Shown: positions 13,001 to 28,000, counted from the stretch's first letter. The stretch: 64,000 nucleotides of DNA from Eumeta japonica (GCA_005406025.1 BGZK01000017.1:620001-684000), one strand, 5' to 3'. Translations and numbers: made by a program. The notes: a model not told the origin generated them from the sequence alone.

Positions 13001-16000
13001 GAACCACAAAAAAATGATTCATATCAAACGAGGAACTGCATGTCCACGACCGCGGCCACATCGATGACGGGCAGCATTCAAGATCAGGAGACAAATGTCA
13101 CGTTCAAGGGTGTTCGGTCGGCGCGTTATCACAATGTAAGGAAGGAAGCGGCGCGCGGCGTAGGAAATTATCTGTTACGCGGCGGCGTCTAGTTGTCGGG
13201 CGTAGAGCGCAAGGCCGGCAAGCAAAAAACGCAAATCGTACGTTCAGATAATTCGATCGCGAAAAATTCAAAATAAGACACAGCAAAAAAGGCGACGTCG
13301 CAGAACATGTACGGTGAGGCGAGTGCCTTAGGGATCTCAGCGCTGAACAACCGCCCGTGCGTGTGATACTCAAATTCGCTGACGTTTGTTATGTTTGATC
13401 ACACTTACGAATCCTATTTGCTATTGCTAGATAGTGTTATTTATAATTCCTTATACTCGATTTAAAGAATTGAATACCTGTATATTTTTAAATATCTACC
13501 GCAAAAGCATACCTTCCCACAATCGTTTTAATTTCAGTTTAGGACTGTCCCACTGATGCGCTGATAACATCAAGGGTCAACGGCTTAAAAAAAAGCCAAT
13601 TCCCGCTTTAATGATACTCGGTATCCGATCTTTTGCTTACTGGTTGAGAGCGACCGCGTTCCATTGCAATTTTCCAGATAACTGACATCGCGCGTAGCCA
13701 TAAAAAAAACCTTTTCATCCTACATATCGAATTAAATAATATCATAACCCCGATCCCGTTTATATTCTAGGTTTAAAAAGCGATTTCATTTTTTCGCTGT
13801 TCTTGGCGTTGTTTCTAATTTCCAACCCCCGTCCTGTTATCGATTTCTTTCCGGTTAGAGTCTCAATTTTGGTCTTGATTCTTCTCTTAATTACCACTTC
13901 GTTTCCTTTTCTGTTTATGGTCGCAGTTTCGATCTCGATCTATAGAAACTTAATTATGCAACAGACTGTCCCCACTGCCTAGACTTCTGAATTGTATTTA
14001 ATTTGTCACTTTGTTGCTGAGCAATTACTATAGTGCTGTGGCAGTTTGAATGACAGTTTCACTAACTTTGTTAAAATCGCTGCAGAACTTAACTATTTTT
14101 ATTAAAAGTTCATTATAAAAAACAACCAAAATAACAAAACCTACGGACACATAAGCCAAGACGGGAAATACCATGCCTTTAACGAAAAAATATCGTAAAA
14201 TATTTATTATTATTATTATAAATTCACACTTATTTCTCAGAAAGGTAGACAAAGGCTACAGATTTTTACATGGATATCGTTCACATCTCTCTCGTTTTAC
14301 TGAAATCCATCAAATATTTCATGCAAACTCGTCGGTTATAGATGCTTAAATTTGTACTTTTATTAATATGCTATAATTTTGGTCTCTATAGTATTTTCTA
14401 GAGCAACTTTTACCAACTCTTCCATGACATACGTTCTCTTTATAGATTAGTTTTGTCGGTCTGCTTTAATTCGTCCTTTCCATAGCTTTTTCTACTCTAC
14501 TCATTATATATTCTTTTGAACCACATCACTCTAGCCTTACTCATCCTACATCTCTCTTTCAAAAACTATTGGCACATATTACGCAAAGATCGTGTTTTTA
14601 TTCTATTATATATTCTACTATCATTTTTCTTCTACCATATGCAATTTTTACTATCGTACTTCAGCTCATGCACCAATGACTTAGTAATCCTTACGCTATT
14701 CGACGTGCAAGATGAGGAATATAGTAATTAAAACGAATGATTCTGTAAAGAATAGAAGTATGAAAGTAAATGTTTGCAAGACTAAGGTCATGGTGTTTAA
14801 AATAAGGGAAACCATGACTGAATGAGACACACATATAAAAAGTGAGAAAGTCGAACAAGTGAAAGAATCTGTAATAAACTTGCGTCTAGTCATAATCAGT
14901 TTGCAAGTGACTGGTAAATATGACAGAGATATTGAACGAACGAAAGAGAACGGAAGTGGGAAATAAAGTTGTTTACGCCATTTTCATCCCAAACTCTATA
15001 ATCGAATATCCTTGATACGATAAAGCCGATCATAGACAGCGGAGCGAGCGATCGCACTCGAGTGACGTCGTATAACGCAACGGTTCCACGAGCGGCAAAC
15101 GCGCGGGAGTCATAAGTTTAATAACAGCGGTCAATCGTTGGATAAAATAATACATAAATATAAATATTCGTGGTAGTGAAGATAAATGTGGTACCACTCG
15201 TTGACACCGGCCACGCCTTTGCAGGTCGAAAAAACGCCTGCTGTGCAAGGAAGGCCCTCGTTGACTATCGAGGTGCACACAAAATTAAAAAAGGCTTTGC
15301 TTGCTACTATGAATCGTAAAAGTATGTCAGGACAAGCGCATTTGTCTGTCTAAAGGGATCCTGTTGCTTACGCATTATATGCAACCGGCAATCTCATTTA
15401 AGTGAGATATATACCACCAACTTTGAAAAGCCGATAACAAATGCTTGTTGTCATAATTGAAATGGTCTATAATATCTAGTGTAAAATAGAATCTTATTTA
15501 TGAACGAATAAATTTCAGAATGGATTAAAGTAGTTTTTGGACTTACGCCTTAAAAACAAACGAACTAAATTATTAATTATTCCTCTTTATAGATACACTG
15601 ATAGTGATTTGTGCATTTATGGTAACAACTGAAGCCTTCTATTTACTTCATAGGAATAGGGGTTTTATTGACACCGCACCCATATCTGGCACGTTTAATG
15701 ATTAAAATATATTTTATCAACATATTTTACTATTATTAATGACATGCACTAAATAAATTAAACACATGACGCCAATGAAGCATAAAATTTATAAGCTATA
15801 TAGTCTTTGCCTAATCTAAATTATGCAATATCAATAATATTATTATAGTGTGAAGAGCGACGTGTATAAAGACTTTTACTTACACATTCACCGTCCTCAA
15901 ACCACTTGTATAAAAATATAAAAGGGTGTTAGCAGCTTGAAGGTTCTACATGACTCCAGTTTTGAATTTCATTATTAAATGATTATCAATATTCAATCAA

Positions 16001-19000
16001 CTGGCAAAACAGACTAAATGAAAATTTTTGCATTTATATTAGCGATAAAATATTACGTAAAAAATTTAAAGCGGTTGAATGCTATCAGGCCAAGCAACAT
16101 ATTTTGCAAAACATAACCAAACGGATAACAAACAAAACCGGATGATTTTACTAACTTATAGAATTTGATTATTTAAAGAAAAATATGGACATTTTAAACT
16201 CAAATTCACGATTAAAATAAATATTCTATCTGTACAAAGTATTTGGAGCTGAAAAGAGACAGATAGTTTTCGTTTGACGGAACAACCTAAACCTATGCTA
16301 CAGTTGCTTGTGACTTTACCTGATAGCTACGTGTTCAGCGGGGGCCATTCTATGTCGCAGTGTGTTGTGACTGACTGTTTGTCAAGCTCTGTTTCTAAAT
16401 GACTATCGGTTTTATGGGCGATATTAACTACTCATTGCCACTTTAAACTGTCGAATATTCCGGTTATGACGATTTTATCGTGCCAAGATTTTATCTCTCA
16501 GGAAAATATTTTAGCACAACTTTTTGCAATGGATGCTTTTTAAGCTTAGGTAATGCATAATCGTTTATTAAGAGACTACTATTCATATCCGTATATTATA
16601 ATGGATAATTGATACTATTAAATGTCTTCTTATTTGTATATCGGAGTATATTTAACTTAAAGACGCTCCGTACCAAACCTTATCCGACAGGCTTGAATTC
16701 TTCAATCGGCTCCTCTGTTGTTGATGAAAATCAGACAATTTCCCATAAAAAGATTAACAAACTCATTTTTGATTTATGAGGCATTATCGACTCGGTTATA
16801 ACAAAGACTAAATACATCCAGTCTTGTTAGAGTTCATTTTTGTACTTTGATTAGTCGTCGCTATTGGCCACAGACGTGAGTATGGGCTCCGTAGCTAGAT
16901 ATTCCAACGTCATGATTATATTACTGACAAATCAAAGGTAAATTGTAATTTGTTATTGATATTATCGCCAAATTCTTTTTAATTTAAATGCGACTTCCAA
17001 TACTGTGATGGAAAGTTGAGAAAATAAAATATATTCATACAGCACAACTCTGTGTATTGGGATTAATTTCGACTCTTATGAGATGAATCCGACACCGCTT
17101 AAAAACAACCTGGTTTCTGACTTCTCCTCGGTAGCAGAGCAAGCTAGCGAACTGAACTAATGTCCTCTCCACGTCGTTCATATCATATCCAACCATACCT
17201 TCCCGTACAGCATTAGTCTCAGTGGACATCAAAGTGCCAGAGTTAGACGTTGCTAACGCAAGTCGGCAAGTAATAGCTAATGTATTGCTAGCATTGTCAA
17301 TGCTCACCATCACCCGCTCCAATAGCAGATTTTTTATTAAATTTAAAGGACATAACTTTTTGTTGCGCATAAATAGATTATTTGCAATGGTTTTTATATT
17401 TTCCTCCTAAGCTATTAAATAATGAAATTCTCATATGCTTAAGCTTCTTAGTGCCATAAACACATAACAATGTCAAAATATGAATTTAAAAAAACAGGGT
17501 TACATTAGCGATAGCAGCCGAGTGGTCAACTCGCATTAGGCCAACACGGACAAGTCAAGTCAAAGACTTTACTTCTGAAATAGTAGAGTATAACATTAGG
17601 AGTGTTGGCTCAATAATGCAGTGACAACCAGTTACCACATACATTATATTTTTGGTGACACTTTCTGATTAAAAATATATCCACAGCTTTTAAGACTGAC
17701 TGTACTTGATGTTTGTATTTGGAAGCTAAGATGAAAATTCGGTTCTAATTAAATCTGATTGCTTAACTTAATATCAGCATAATTTTTAGCAGTTCCGACT
17801 TTAATATATGACACCCGATCTAACATTTTGTATCGATTCTTTCAGACGTACTGCATAGATGCTCAAGTGCCAGACTCTGCGTGTACGGCGACCTCCTACC
17901 TGACAGGAGTGAAAACCAAGTTCGGGACGATAGGCCTGGACGGCAACGTGACCAGGGGCTCCTGTCACTCGCAGCTGCACAAAGGCAACTGGGTGACGTC
18001 CATAGCGCAGTGGGCCATAGAGCAGGGTCTCGACGCAGGTATCCATATCGGCAACTAATTTTTGCACGCACCGTGTGGTCATTCATGTAGCACACCGAAA
18101 GAAATGCTAACCTGCTGAATCGATTTTTCTCCGTAAATTTCGTTTTCGTGAATATCCGGATTATGTAGTAAGATTCACTGCTCGTCCCCTTAGCATCTAA
18201 TTCCATTGATATACACTCCTATTTCCTCACGAACACTAAGACCTGTACAGTAATGATAGTCCTAAAGTTTTTTTTTTCTCGTAATGCAATTATTTCTTTA
18301 CAAATCGCATTTATTTAACAAAACATAATTGATTATTCGTCCATCTAAACTATTTAATTGTATCTGTTCACAGATATACTTGATTGACGTATATTAAATT
18401 GGTGTCGCGTTAGTGATATCTGAAAAGACTCTAACAAACAGACTCTTGAACTACAATCAAAACTACAGACACATACAGACATTATCAAGTTGTTTTAATA
18501 ATAAGAATTCGGTACGCTCCTTGACCAAAGAATTCAGACTTTTTACGCTCCGTTTTATGTTCTCGTCACACCATGGTATAAATGACGGGTCAGTAGTTCG
18601 TTAGGTAATGCAAATTGATGATTATGTAACCACATACCAGTTCGCTTCTCTTGCCCGTCGATTTTAGGGAGCTCAGGATCGATTACGACTTAAATAAGTG
18701 TGTACTTACTAAATTCGAAACTAAATACTATTCACCTAACACATTTTTTTTTGCAAAAATAATTTAACTACTCAATACATCGATCAGAATTTCGTTTATG
18801 AACTTTTGTCTTTATATTTAAACATGCCTTTTAAACGTCTTTATAAATCGAATAATAATAAGCCAAGATTATTGTTTTCAAGTTGTATTTATTTTGAATA
18901 ATGCATATTACTAAATAATAAAATTCTAAAACATATTCGAATAATTTCTAATTAATTTCAAAAACTAATCGAATTCGATCAAATTCATTCAAGATAATTC

Positions 19001-22000
19001 AATTAATTGAATTGATTAATTGGGTAATTGGATTTGAATAAATATAAATAAATGTAGACTAGCTAGTTTACATCGTTTGTGGTTTATAGCTATAAACCAC
19101 AAACAATATAGCAACAGGTTTCTCTTATTAAATTCGAGTTTATTTGAAAACACATTTATTAAATAAATAATTGTGTTTCCATAGTATATATTGATATTGT
19201 ATAATCAATTGATATTAGTAGATGGAAAATTTAATCAGGTTTATTAAATTTGCGTATGTTATTCAAAATTCATCAATTTGTAACTATTCTATTAACATAT
19301 GGTATGGAATGCATTGATACTATTTTGTAACCGTCAGAGAAATTGAATTTTTCCCTTTATGAAAACTGTTTTTTTTTTCATTTTTACCTTAAAATTACAC
19401 GAGGTGAAGATATCAGCAATCATAAACGAACTAGAAGAAAAAAGGTAAATGATGTGCATGAACGCTCATCATCAAAAAAACAAAAATATCGTACTCTCAG
19501 TGTCGAATTTAATTGGTTGTCTTTTTAAGTTCGATAGAATAAAAACTGTGTACTTATTTATCGGTGCGTAGTTACACTATTACAAGCGGTGGTAGCAGTG
19601 CTAGAGTGCTCGTCTTCAGTAAAATGCTTCAATCTTGATCACTGGTGCTTTTTTCAATGACTTTTTGGCATAAATTTAATTAAAAAGCTCGCTAATTGCC
19701 CACGTGCCTACTTTGAAATAAGGAAATGGAACTCGACATAACAGCAAATCATATTTCATTAAGGAAGATAAAAAATAATACTCATTTCATCAATAAAATG
19801 ACGACATTTTGAATCTACCGTTTCCGTTTAAACTGATCCAATGACGTCCGTCGGCGGTCTCTGTTTGCCGAATGTGGCCGAAGTGCAGAGCATCACTATG
19901 CAGCTTGATACAAACGTGTCTCTAAGGCGTTTACTTCTTTAAGTAGATGTGAGAAAATATCACTGTTTATACAATGAATTTACACTGTTTCTATTAACTA
20001 CGCAAGGCAATTTGCATAATTAGTAAAGGCACGTTCTATAATGGCATATATTTCGAAGTTCAATACGATGATAGTTAGGATGAAAACGGATCTAAACTCA
20101 TAAATGAGTTGACGCAATGTGGAAGCGGCAGCATAGAAAATTATATTAATAAAATTGCTTAGCTCATTTCTCTTTAAGTGCCCGTCGATGGGTGTAGTAC
20201 GTTAAACTTTATGGTCCATTCCTGGGACTGTTCGTGACTATTACTATATGTACAAGGACTATTCGTAATATTTGAAGGATTATTCCTACGTTAGGGTCTA
20301 AGGGTCAAACTACTCTCTCCCTTAAGTCTCCACTGCCTATGTAATAATCGCTATAGTCTAATGCGTGTTGGGAATTCAGTATTTTATTGGAAATTCCACC
20401 TAGACTTAACGGGTTTCGTGTTTGAGATGCACGATATTTCCCTTTGCTACCAAAGCGAGTGACAATGGCCACTTCATCCCGAATGAATCCATGAATCGGA
20501 GGAATAACCTGAGCGTGGATATGACATTCCCCGGACTATCGCTGTTTTTATGTGTCTGCGATGAAAACGCGCACTTGTCCTAACAAACCGTAAATTCATC
20601 AGTCGCGCTTCCTTAGTGTAATCTTGATTTGAATATGTTTGGTCTGTGATTTAAATAGAGGTTGGTTAGTTTAACCAGCGATAAAAACTATGAGACATAC
20701 AAGACGTTAGGGAAATATTGATATAACTATACTTTATCGTGAGTGTTGTAGACGCGGGCGATAAAGAAACAAGTGAAAAATTGTTAAAACGCGGCAAACA
20801 ATTCTTATGCGTCATGTTTTCCTTTTATTTGTAATTTTTTGCGATATCTCGGTTTTTGAGTTTAATTAATTTCTCGAGAACGATAACCGGTTGTAATGAA
20901 ATAAAAGTCAACAGTTTCAACACTGTTTATAAAGTGCTTTTCGTGTCTCGCTTATGCTTTTCAAAGCAAAATCTTTGACTTTTATTTAAAAGTTTTCTTA
21001 AGAGTGTAATATAATAATAACATATACAAATTTTTGCAATAACTCCAATCTAATGACAATTTAAATGTTCATATTTCGTTGATTACGAAAATTTGTCAGT
21101 GTTTAAAAACAGGGCAAATGAATCCTGTAAATTGTTCTTTCGACAAATATGAACAAACGCAAAAAGTAACAATAAAATAAGCAAAAAAAAACTAGCGACC
21201 CCATAAGGGCGTAGACACGATCGACCTAAGACACGCACCGATCTATCGAAAATAACAAAGAAGTATGAAACCGTCGACTACTTAGCGAGATGGCTTGCCC
21301 AGCGTCAGGGGCTAGTGGCATCGCGCCACAAAAAATCACTAACCAAGTGGCATTCACAATTTAATGGCGTGTTTTTAGAACTTCGACCGCGTCTTGAAGG
21401 CCTACACAACGATCAAATCGATTTATCGATTGATCAATAACATGGTATTCCTTGGAAATCTTAATGTATTAATAAACCAACTCAGCAAATTAAGTGTCAG
21501 AACAGCCATCATGGCTACACACATACATGCAGAAAATTAGACGAATTGACGTCTAGAATTTTATTTTTCAAACGCATTTTCCAATAATTATTTTAATAGA
21601 TATGCCCTGAACTATGCGGACTTCGTTTATTGGATTGGATCATGTAAATAGACTGTAATGTTAATATTGATAATTTGGAATGAACGCGTCCTATGTTCTT
21701 TTTATTTCTCGATAACAAATATCACAATGTTTTTAAATCGTGCAATAAGACCATTATTTGTATATATCGAGAACTTAATTTTACATTTTTACTACTATAC
21801 CGTTCTTTAATACGATAAATGTTTCAGTTTTTATTTTTATAGATGAAAAGATCTAGTTTTTGTGCGAACATTTTTTCTAGACAAAACACATCACGGGTAA
21901 CGGGAACCTTTTACTTTCTTCTAGTTGTCTTCTTGTTTGCTTCTCGAGTATGCGATAAAAAAATCCTGAATACTGAACCCCGACAAAACGTCTACATAAC

Positions 22001-25000
22001 GTACTCTACATGTGCTAGATTTTATCCATTCCTATAAAAAAATGGAACAATTTCTGTAAACCCAACAAACGAATGAAAACTCGCTCTTCGATAATGTCGC
22101 CAAATGATATTACTATTATTAAAAATACAAGTTCAGAGTGACAACCAAATTCCAAGCCGTGCAAGCTCGAATCGGCAACGTCGCAGAAGTAGTAAAAGCC
22201 TTAAGTTTTTCGGCTTTTTATTAGGCTTCTATGGTATATAATTATTGTATTTGGTTTCACGGTAAAACTTTTTAAAAATTTTGCCGCAGCATCATGTTCC
22301 CAATAGATAAGTAGATTTAAAAAATGCTATACGTTCAAAAATTTTAAACCGTAACACGTATGTATGGGATACAACGCGGCTAGTCATCACAATAACGCCC
22401 GACATTCTCAGGGGATCTTACTGAGACTCAGCACTCTCATTCTTCAGGAGATAACCTTGAACAAGCTCGGAGATGAACAAAATTGGCCGTTAATTTAAAA
22501 ACCCTGTTTCAATATACCAACAAATGTTATTTCGGTGACTTGTTCATCTTTTAGAATGGAAATTTTGTCATTCGTTAATAAAATCTTCTATATTGTAATT
22601 GACAGGGAGAAATCTATTTCCATTATGGATGCCGAATGGCATTTTTTTTCATTATTTTCATAATAATGAAAAAAAAAATTAAAGGTTGTTAACTCTTAGA
22701 ATCTTATCTCTGCTACGTTGTCGACTAGAATTCTCGTTGTAAGAACTTCTTCCACAATCTCCTTTTAAGCTGCCATTTAACAAAGAGTCACTTTTAAAAT
22801 TAATTTTCCTGTCCATGTCCCCCCCTTTAACGGCTTTTAACCCGAACAACCGTTAAAAGAAGGACGTGGAACGCAAATTTAATTTTGAAAGCGACATTTT
22901 GTCAAATGTCAGAGATGGTGGAAGAGACGCAAGTCTTGAATACTCAGAATCCGAGAAGTGATGACTGTGCAGTTCCATTCGTCGACCGCATGACGCCAGA
23001 GCGGCGCTGTGTTGCCATTGCAGAATTATAAATGGGTCATTATATCTATATACGTATCAATTAACGTCACGCTACCAAATGCAACAATTTTATTATTGGT
23101 CACTCTACTCATTACGTAGGTTATTAAATCGGTATCCGTTTAACTGTTATCAGACAATTAAAAAAATGATTTTTTTTTTATTAAGTACAAAGGGGCCTTT
23201 TTTGTCACGTAAAACCATCCGACTGATAGAAAAACGACCACCATTCACTGTTACATCTTTTTAGTTTGATACGGTACGTGTCTAGAACTTCCTAACAATA
23301 TATCCCACTAATACCTGAATTCATACTGAAATCCGACCATTTATATTGACATGCAAAAGTTAAACGCAAACATAAGTACCACTTAAGTGATATAACTTAA
23401 CTGAATGTTATTATAATCGCAGAATTTTTAAAATATTTCCTCAAAAAACATTTTTTTTTTTTTTTTGTAGGTGTAGTTACGACCACAAGAGTGACCCACG
23501 CGTCACCAGCCGGCACCTACGCCCACACCTCCGAGAGAAACTGGGAGGCAGACTCGGACATCCCGCAGCAGTGCCGAGACCTCGGCTGTCGGGACATCGC
23601 CTACCAGCTGGTCATGCACAACCCGGGCCGGAAGTTCAAGGTGACGATCATGATTCAAAGCCTAACTCGAGGTGTGAAGACAAATATCCATGGGCATAAG
23701 CGGCTCGATTTCTTACCGGGCTGTTTCGTTCATTAATGGTTTTGTATTTGTTTTGGCTATGCGTGATGAAATAAGAAAAGAGCTAGCTACCCTCAAGTTT
23801 CTTGCTTATTCTCCTTGAGGAAAAACTGCCTACCGAACGAACGCTAAGCGTAAATTCGCAAAATATATGACGTATTTTGAGTGTTATATTATAATATAAC
23901 CTTTGAAATAAACATATTTTGATTTAAAAATAATTTAATTTGCATTTAGAAATTTAAAGAAGTTTCATAGAACTATCAAATTGGCAACTTTTTTATGTAA
24001 TATATTAATTACTTTGGGAAGTAAATATTTATTCGTACTTTTTGTAAGAATTTTGGTTTATATCACGTTCCGCTCTTGGAATGAATTTCTTTTAACATAT
24101 TGGATGAAAATTTTTATTGTGAAAGGAAAAAAACACGCACCATGCAACGAAATATCAACATGGAATGTCAAAGGAATATTGACTAAACTCATTAGTGTGA
24201 CAAATTCTCAAAAAAACTAAGTTTGTCACGGTGGTGGCTACCAGATGCATGTAATGTATAGGAACGAATATATACCGTCTGGTTTATCCAATTCTGTTCT
24301 GAAATAACATAATATATATATTTGTTGTTATTTTCCTAATTTTAATGTTTTAACTTACACGCTACATATTTCCTATTTTTCAAGACGCTAAGGTATGATT
24401 TCTAACCCGTGAACATAAGTACATAATGTTTATTTATATATTACAGAGAATATCATTAATTTCAATGAATGCAGTCGTGTGAAGTCTATACACATACTGA
24501 CGATACAAACATGTACGTTCGTAGGCGCAAAAAGGTTATATTTTAGAATTTCCTACCCAAAACGTGCCAAAGGGACCCTACCCCTTTCTATTAAGCTTCC
24601 GCTGTCCGTCCGTCGGTCATAAGGCTGTATCTTTTGACCGATAATTGGTAAAGACTTCAAATATTCACAAAGTATGTACTACTGTGACTGCTGTAACAAT
24701 AAATAATGAAAAGATAATTAAGCTAAAATTCAAAGGGGATTTTCGAGATTTTTTACTCGAGTGGTTGATGGTAATAGGCAGAGATATGAAATAAAACAGA
24801 GACATGTAAAGCATGTATTACTATGGCCGCTATAACGACGAATGATCAAAATAAAATAAAATAATAAATAAAAAGGTGTCGTAGAGTTAGTATACCACAG
24901 ACTTAATATACCTGTGGCTCCACCAGCATGGACAAATTTCATCATCTTTTGTATCGATCGATATCAATCTCAATACCGGCCTCGCACTCGACTCAAGTCC

Positions 25001-28000
25001 CGTTCTCAATTTCGGTTTCGGTTTCGCTTTCAATTCTCATCCTAGTGTCTTGTACATTCTGCTTCCGGTCTCGCTTTTAATACGATTTTGCTATTAATAC
25101 AGTTCCGATTTCGGATCAAGCAATCCTTTGTAGTTTCTTCAAAAATTTTACTTTATAATTTTCCAGGAGAATAGGGACCAAAAAAAGAATTACGTATAGC
25201 CATCGTTCCAATCGTGGGTTATGGTCATGAGTCCATACAAAAATCCTTTAAGAAAAGGCGCTCGAAATTTTTCCGGAATTTTCATATTTTTCAAGCAGCT
25301 TTTACAATTCTTCTTTCCTTGAAAGTCTTATTCGGACTAGCACAGACATGGAAAAAATTAACTAGTCAAATTGCTCAGCCCTTCTCAAGTGATGTGTTTA
25401 CCAACAGACAGCATTTAGTTTTTATCTTTATAGATATGTGAATAGATTCAATAGCATTTTAATTTTATTTTTCCTGTGGAGCTACTAGCGTTAATCATTA
25501 ATAAAAAAAAAACGAAACATGAAAATTTAAGTACAGACATATCAATTTTCTTTATTTTCCTTTCATTCTTTAAATTTTAAGGTTATAATGGGCGGTGGTA
25601 GGAGAGAATTCCTACCGAACGACCTGACGGAGCTGTGGCACGTGGACAAGGTCCAGAACAACCTCACGCACCAGTACATCACCGACAGGAGCGAGCTGAT
25701 GAAGGTATTGCCTCATCTTATAGCTTTACTTTTGAACTAAGCCGGATGCGAACTGTGAAATATCATATTGAGAAGTTTAATTTATAAAAATTGTGTCACC
25801 CTATGATTATTTAACTGCGGCACTCACCAAATATATGAAAATAACCGTATTGTCAAATTTCAAATCTGGCGCTTAATCGATGACATACTTCTTTTTTGCA
25901 CGTCTTGGCTTACTAAGAGAGGATGTACCAGTATGCTATATGAAGCAATCTAACAATAAGATAGACGAGTTTATTGCCTCGTATTTATATTGGAAGTGAT
26001 ATCGAATTACGCAGCCAGCGACGAATGTTTATGAGGTAGAAGCCGGTCACGCGAGCATAGTTAAGATGCGATGCGATCTTAATACTAAACACGCACTTCT
26101 CTTCTTCTCGTTCTGTATAGGAGAATACAAAAGTATTGACTAAATATAATTGATGTCTCATTCTTTTTTATTACGGTAGAACTTAATATTACAATTTCCC
26201 AAACTAGAATTTTCTATTCGTCTTATGAAATCTGATTCATTTTTTCAAACTTAGATTCTTTGTGTTAAAGTGACACAGTGATAATCCACTAAGTTAACGT
26301 GGCGTAGGCGCCTCGCAACTGGCGCACACCGCGATACTGCATGCTAAAACAAAAGCGCGACTGCTTATTTTTAAAGACTGTATGCGACAAAACAGTATTT
26401 TTCTTTTAAAATAATAATTGACTTAAATTTCAAAAAATCTAATAGGAATTTTGAACCGTTTGTGTAAATTAATCCATGTAGAAAATTAGCAGCCTTCAAT
26501 TTGTTCCATTGCAAGAGCCATTTTTTGTTTTTCTTCTCATTTATAATAATTAATAAATCGGGTAACTGTAACTGACAATGTACAGTAAAGAACATGAAGA
26601 ATTCAGTTACGAAAAATCACTTTCATACGTTTTGTACTTTTTGATAAAAATCGAAATCTCTACCAACTAAATTTCCCATTCATTACATTAATCAGAAACA
26701 ATTTGTCCAGGTGTACAATTCTGATGAGCTGCCGGAATACCTGCTCGGCCTTTTCCATGACGACCACATGGAGTACCACCTCAAGGCGAAGGACCAGCCG
26801 ACGCTGGAGGAAATGACGGAACTGGCCATTAAGATGCTAAGCAGGAGTACAAAAGGATATTTCCTGTTTGTCGAAGGTGAGTTTCAATGACTTTTTATGA
26901 CAAATCGCTACTTTTAGGCTGTCCTCTACGTTGTTTTACTGAAACGTGTTGCTGACTAAAATAAAACCTAATTTTAATTAATAAACCTTATTTCTATAGT
27001 ATTTACTTGTATCTTATTGATTTATCTTCAGTAAAAGTATAGGTTACCTAATATTCTAGTAAAGGGTACAAATTTTTGGAAACAAATACTTCAAAACTGA
27101 GTAAGGAGTCTTCACAAAATGCTTGATGTTTCATATTCTATGATTATTGTATTACATTTTCAATTATTCATGAATTGTAATAAATTTTATGTTGCATGCA
27201 AAATTTATGAGAAAAGTTGCTAAGAAAAGATAACTTTCGCATTATTTCTGTATTAGTCAAGACTAACCTTCTATAGTTGAAAAACAACATCAACCCTAAA
27301 CAAAATCCAAAAAGTTTACCAAAAGAGTATGGTGAACATGTTAATTTATGATTTTGTCTTATTACATTTATATTACTTTTACTAAAATCATATTTAGAAT
27401 TCTAAAATGAATATTATTTTTTATAATAAAATTCACGCAGCCATAAGACAAATATCGTACGCATTTAGTATTTTTATAAAAATTGTTCTATACGTGAAGC
27501 AAGGTTGCTTTAAAATGTATCAGATTGATTTTATACTTGGAAAGAAACTTCATTATAATCTAGTTTTTACTCGCAGTAAGTCTTTTAAGAATTCGATACT
27601 TCAATAGTAAAGAACAGTAAACTCATTATACTGTATATTTCAGGTGGTACCATAGTGTCGCCCCACTCTGTAGAACTTGTATTACGTGTCATTATTAAGT
27701 TTAGGAAAGGCAAAATATTAAGGTCAGGAAAGGGGGTGGAATTGAGTGATAGCGAGTTATCTCTTTTTAAGTTCGATGAGAATACGCTGTATTTCTTAAA
27801 ACTTTGTAAATCCTTTTTATAATATTGAGCTACATGTAAAATATTATTTTAGCCAAATGTCTCAGAAAACAAGTACATATATTCCATTTAGGATTTGCGG
27901 AAATGCAAAGATTGCCATTATAAAATCGGTAATACCAGGTGGAGGAATAAATTATTATTGTGTTAGCATTAAGTTAGAATTCAGATTATTTACTTTATAT

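Larger units (their letters stand above)
10080..17845 (+). other. Gene 1 intron after exon A (7.8 kb)
   Basis: Phase 0 intron. It holds two LINE reverse transcriptase fragments (11809-12490, 14640-14975), a reversed copy of a dispersed repeat (12525-12800), a GC-rich patch (13020-13370), a degenerate hexamer stretch (13740-13945) and a tRNA-like SINE scrap near 17515-17545 (GCAGCCGAGTGGTCAACTCG). Opposite open frames at 17035-17410 have no recognisable content. Confidence 0.85.
23641..25581 (+). other. Gene 1 intron after exon C (1.9 kb)
   Basis: Phase 0 intron. Holds a perfect 18-bp palindrome (23883-23900), a dispersed repeat with CTGTCCGTCCGTCGGTCATA near 24600 and a related second part to about 24945, and a degenerate TTCGGTTTCG hexamer stretch at 24955-25110. 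No gene. Confidence 0.85.

Noticed and set aside
17035..17410. Overlapping frames of 111 (minus) and 62 (plus) codons in a gene 1 intron
   Set aside because: No recognisable motif, no exon-like borders tied to a gene; left unannotated though a transposon relic is possible.
17801..18206. Minus-strand open frames over ALP exon B
   Set aside because: Antisense shadows of a real exon.
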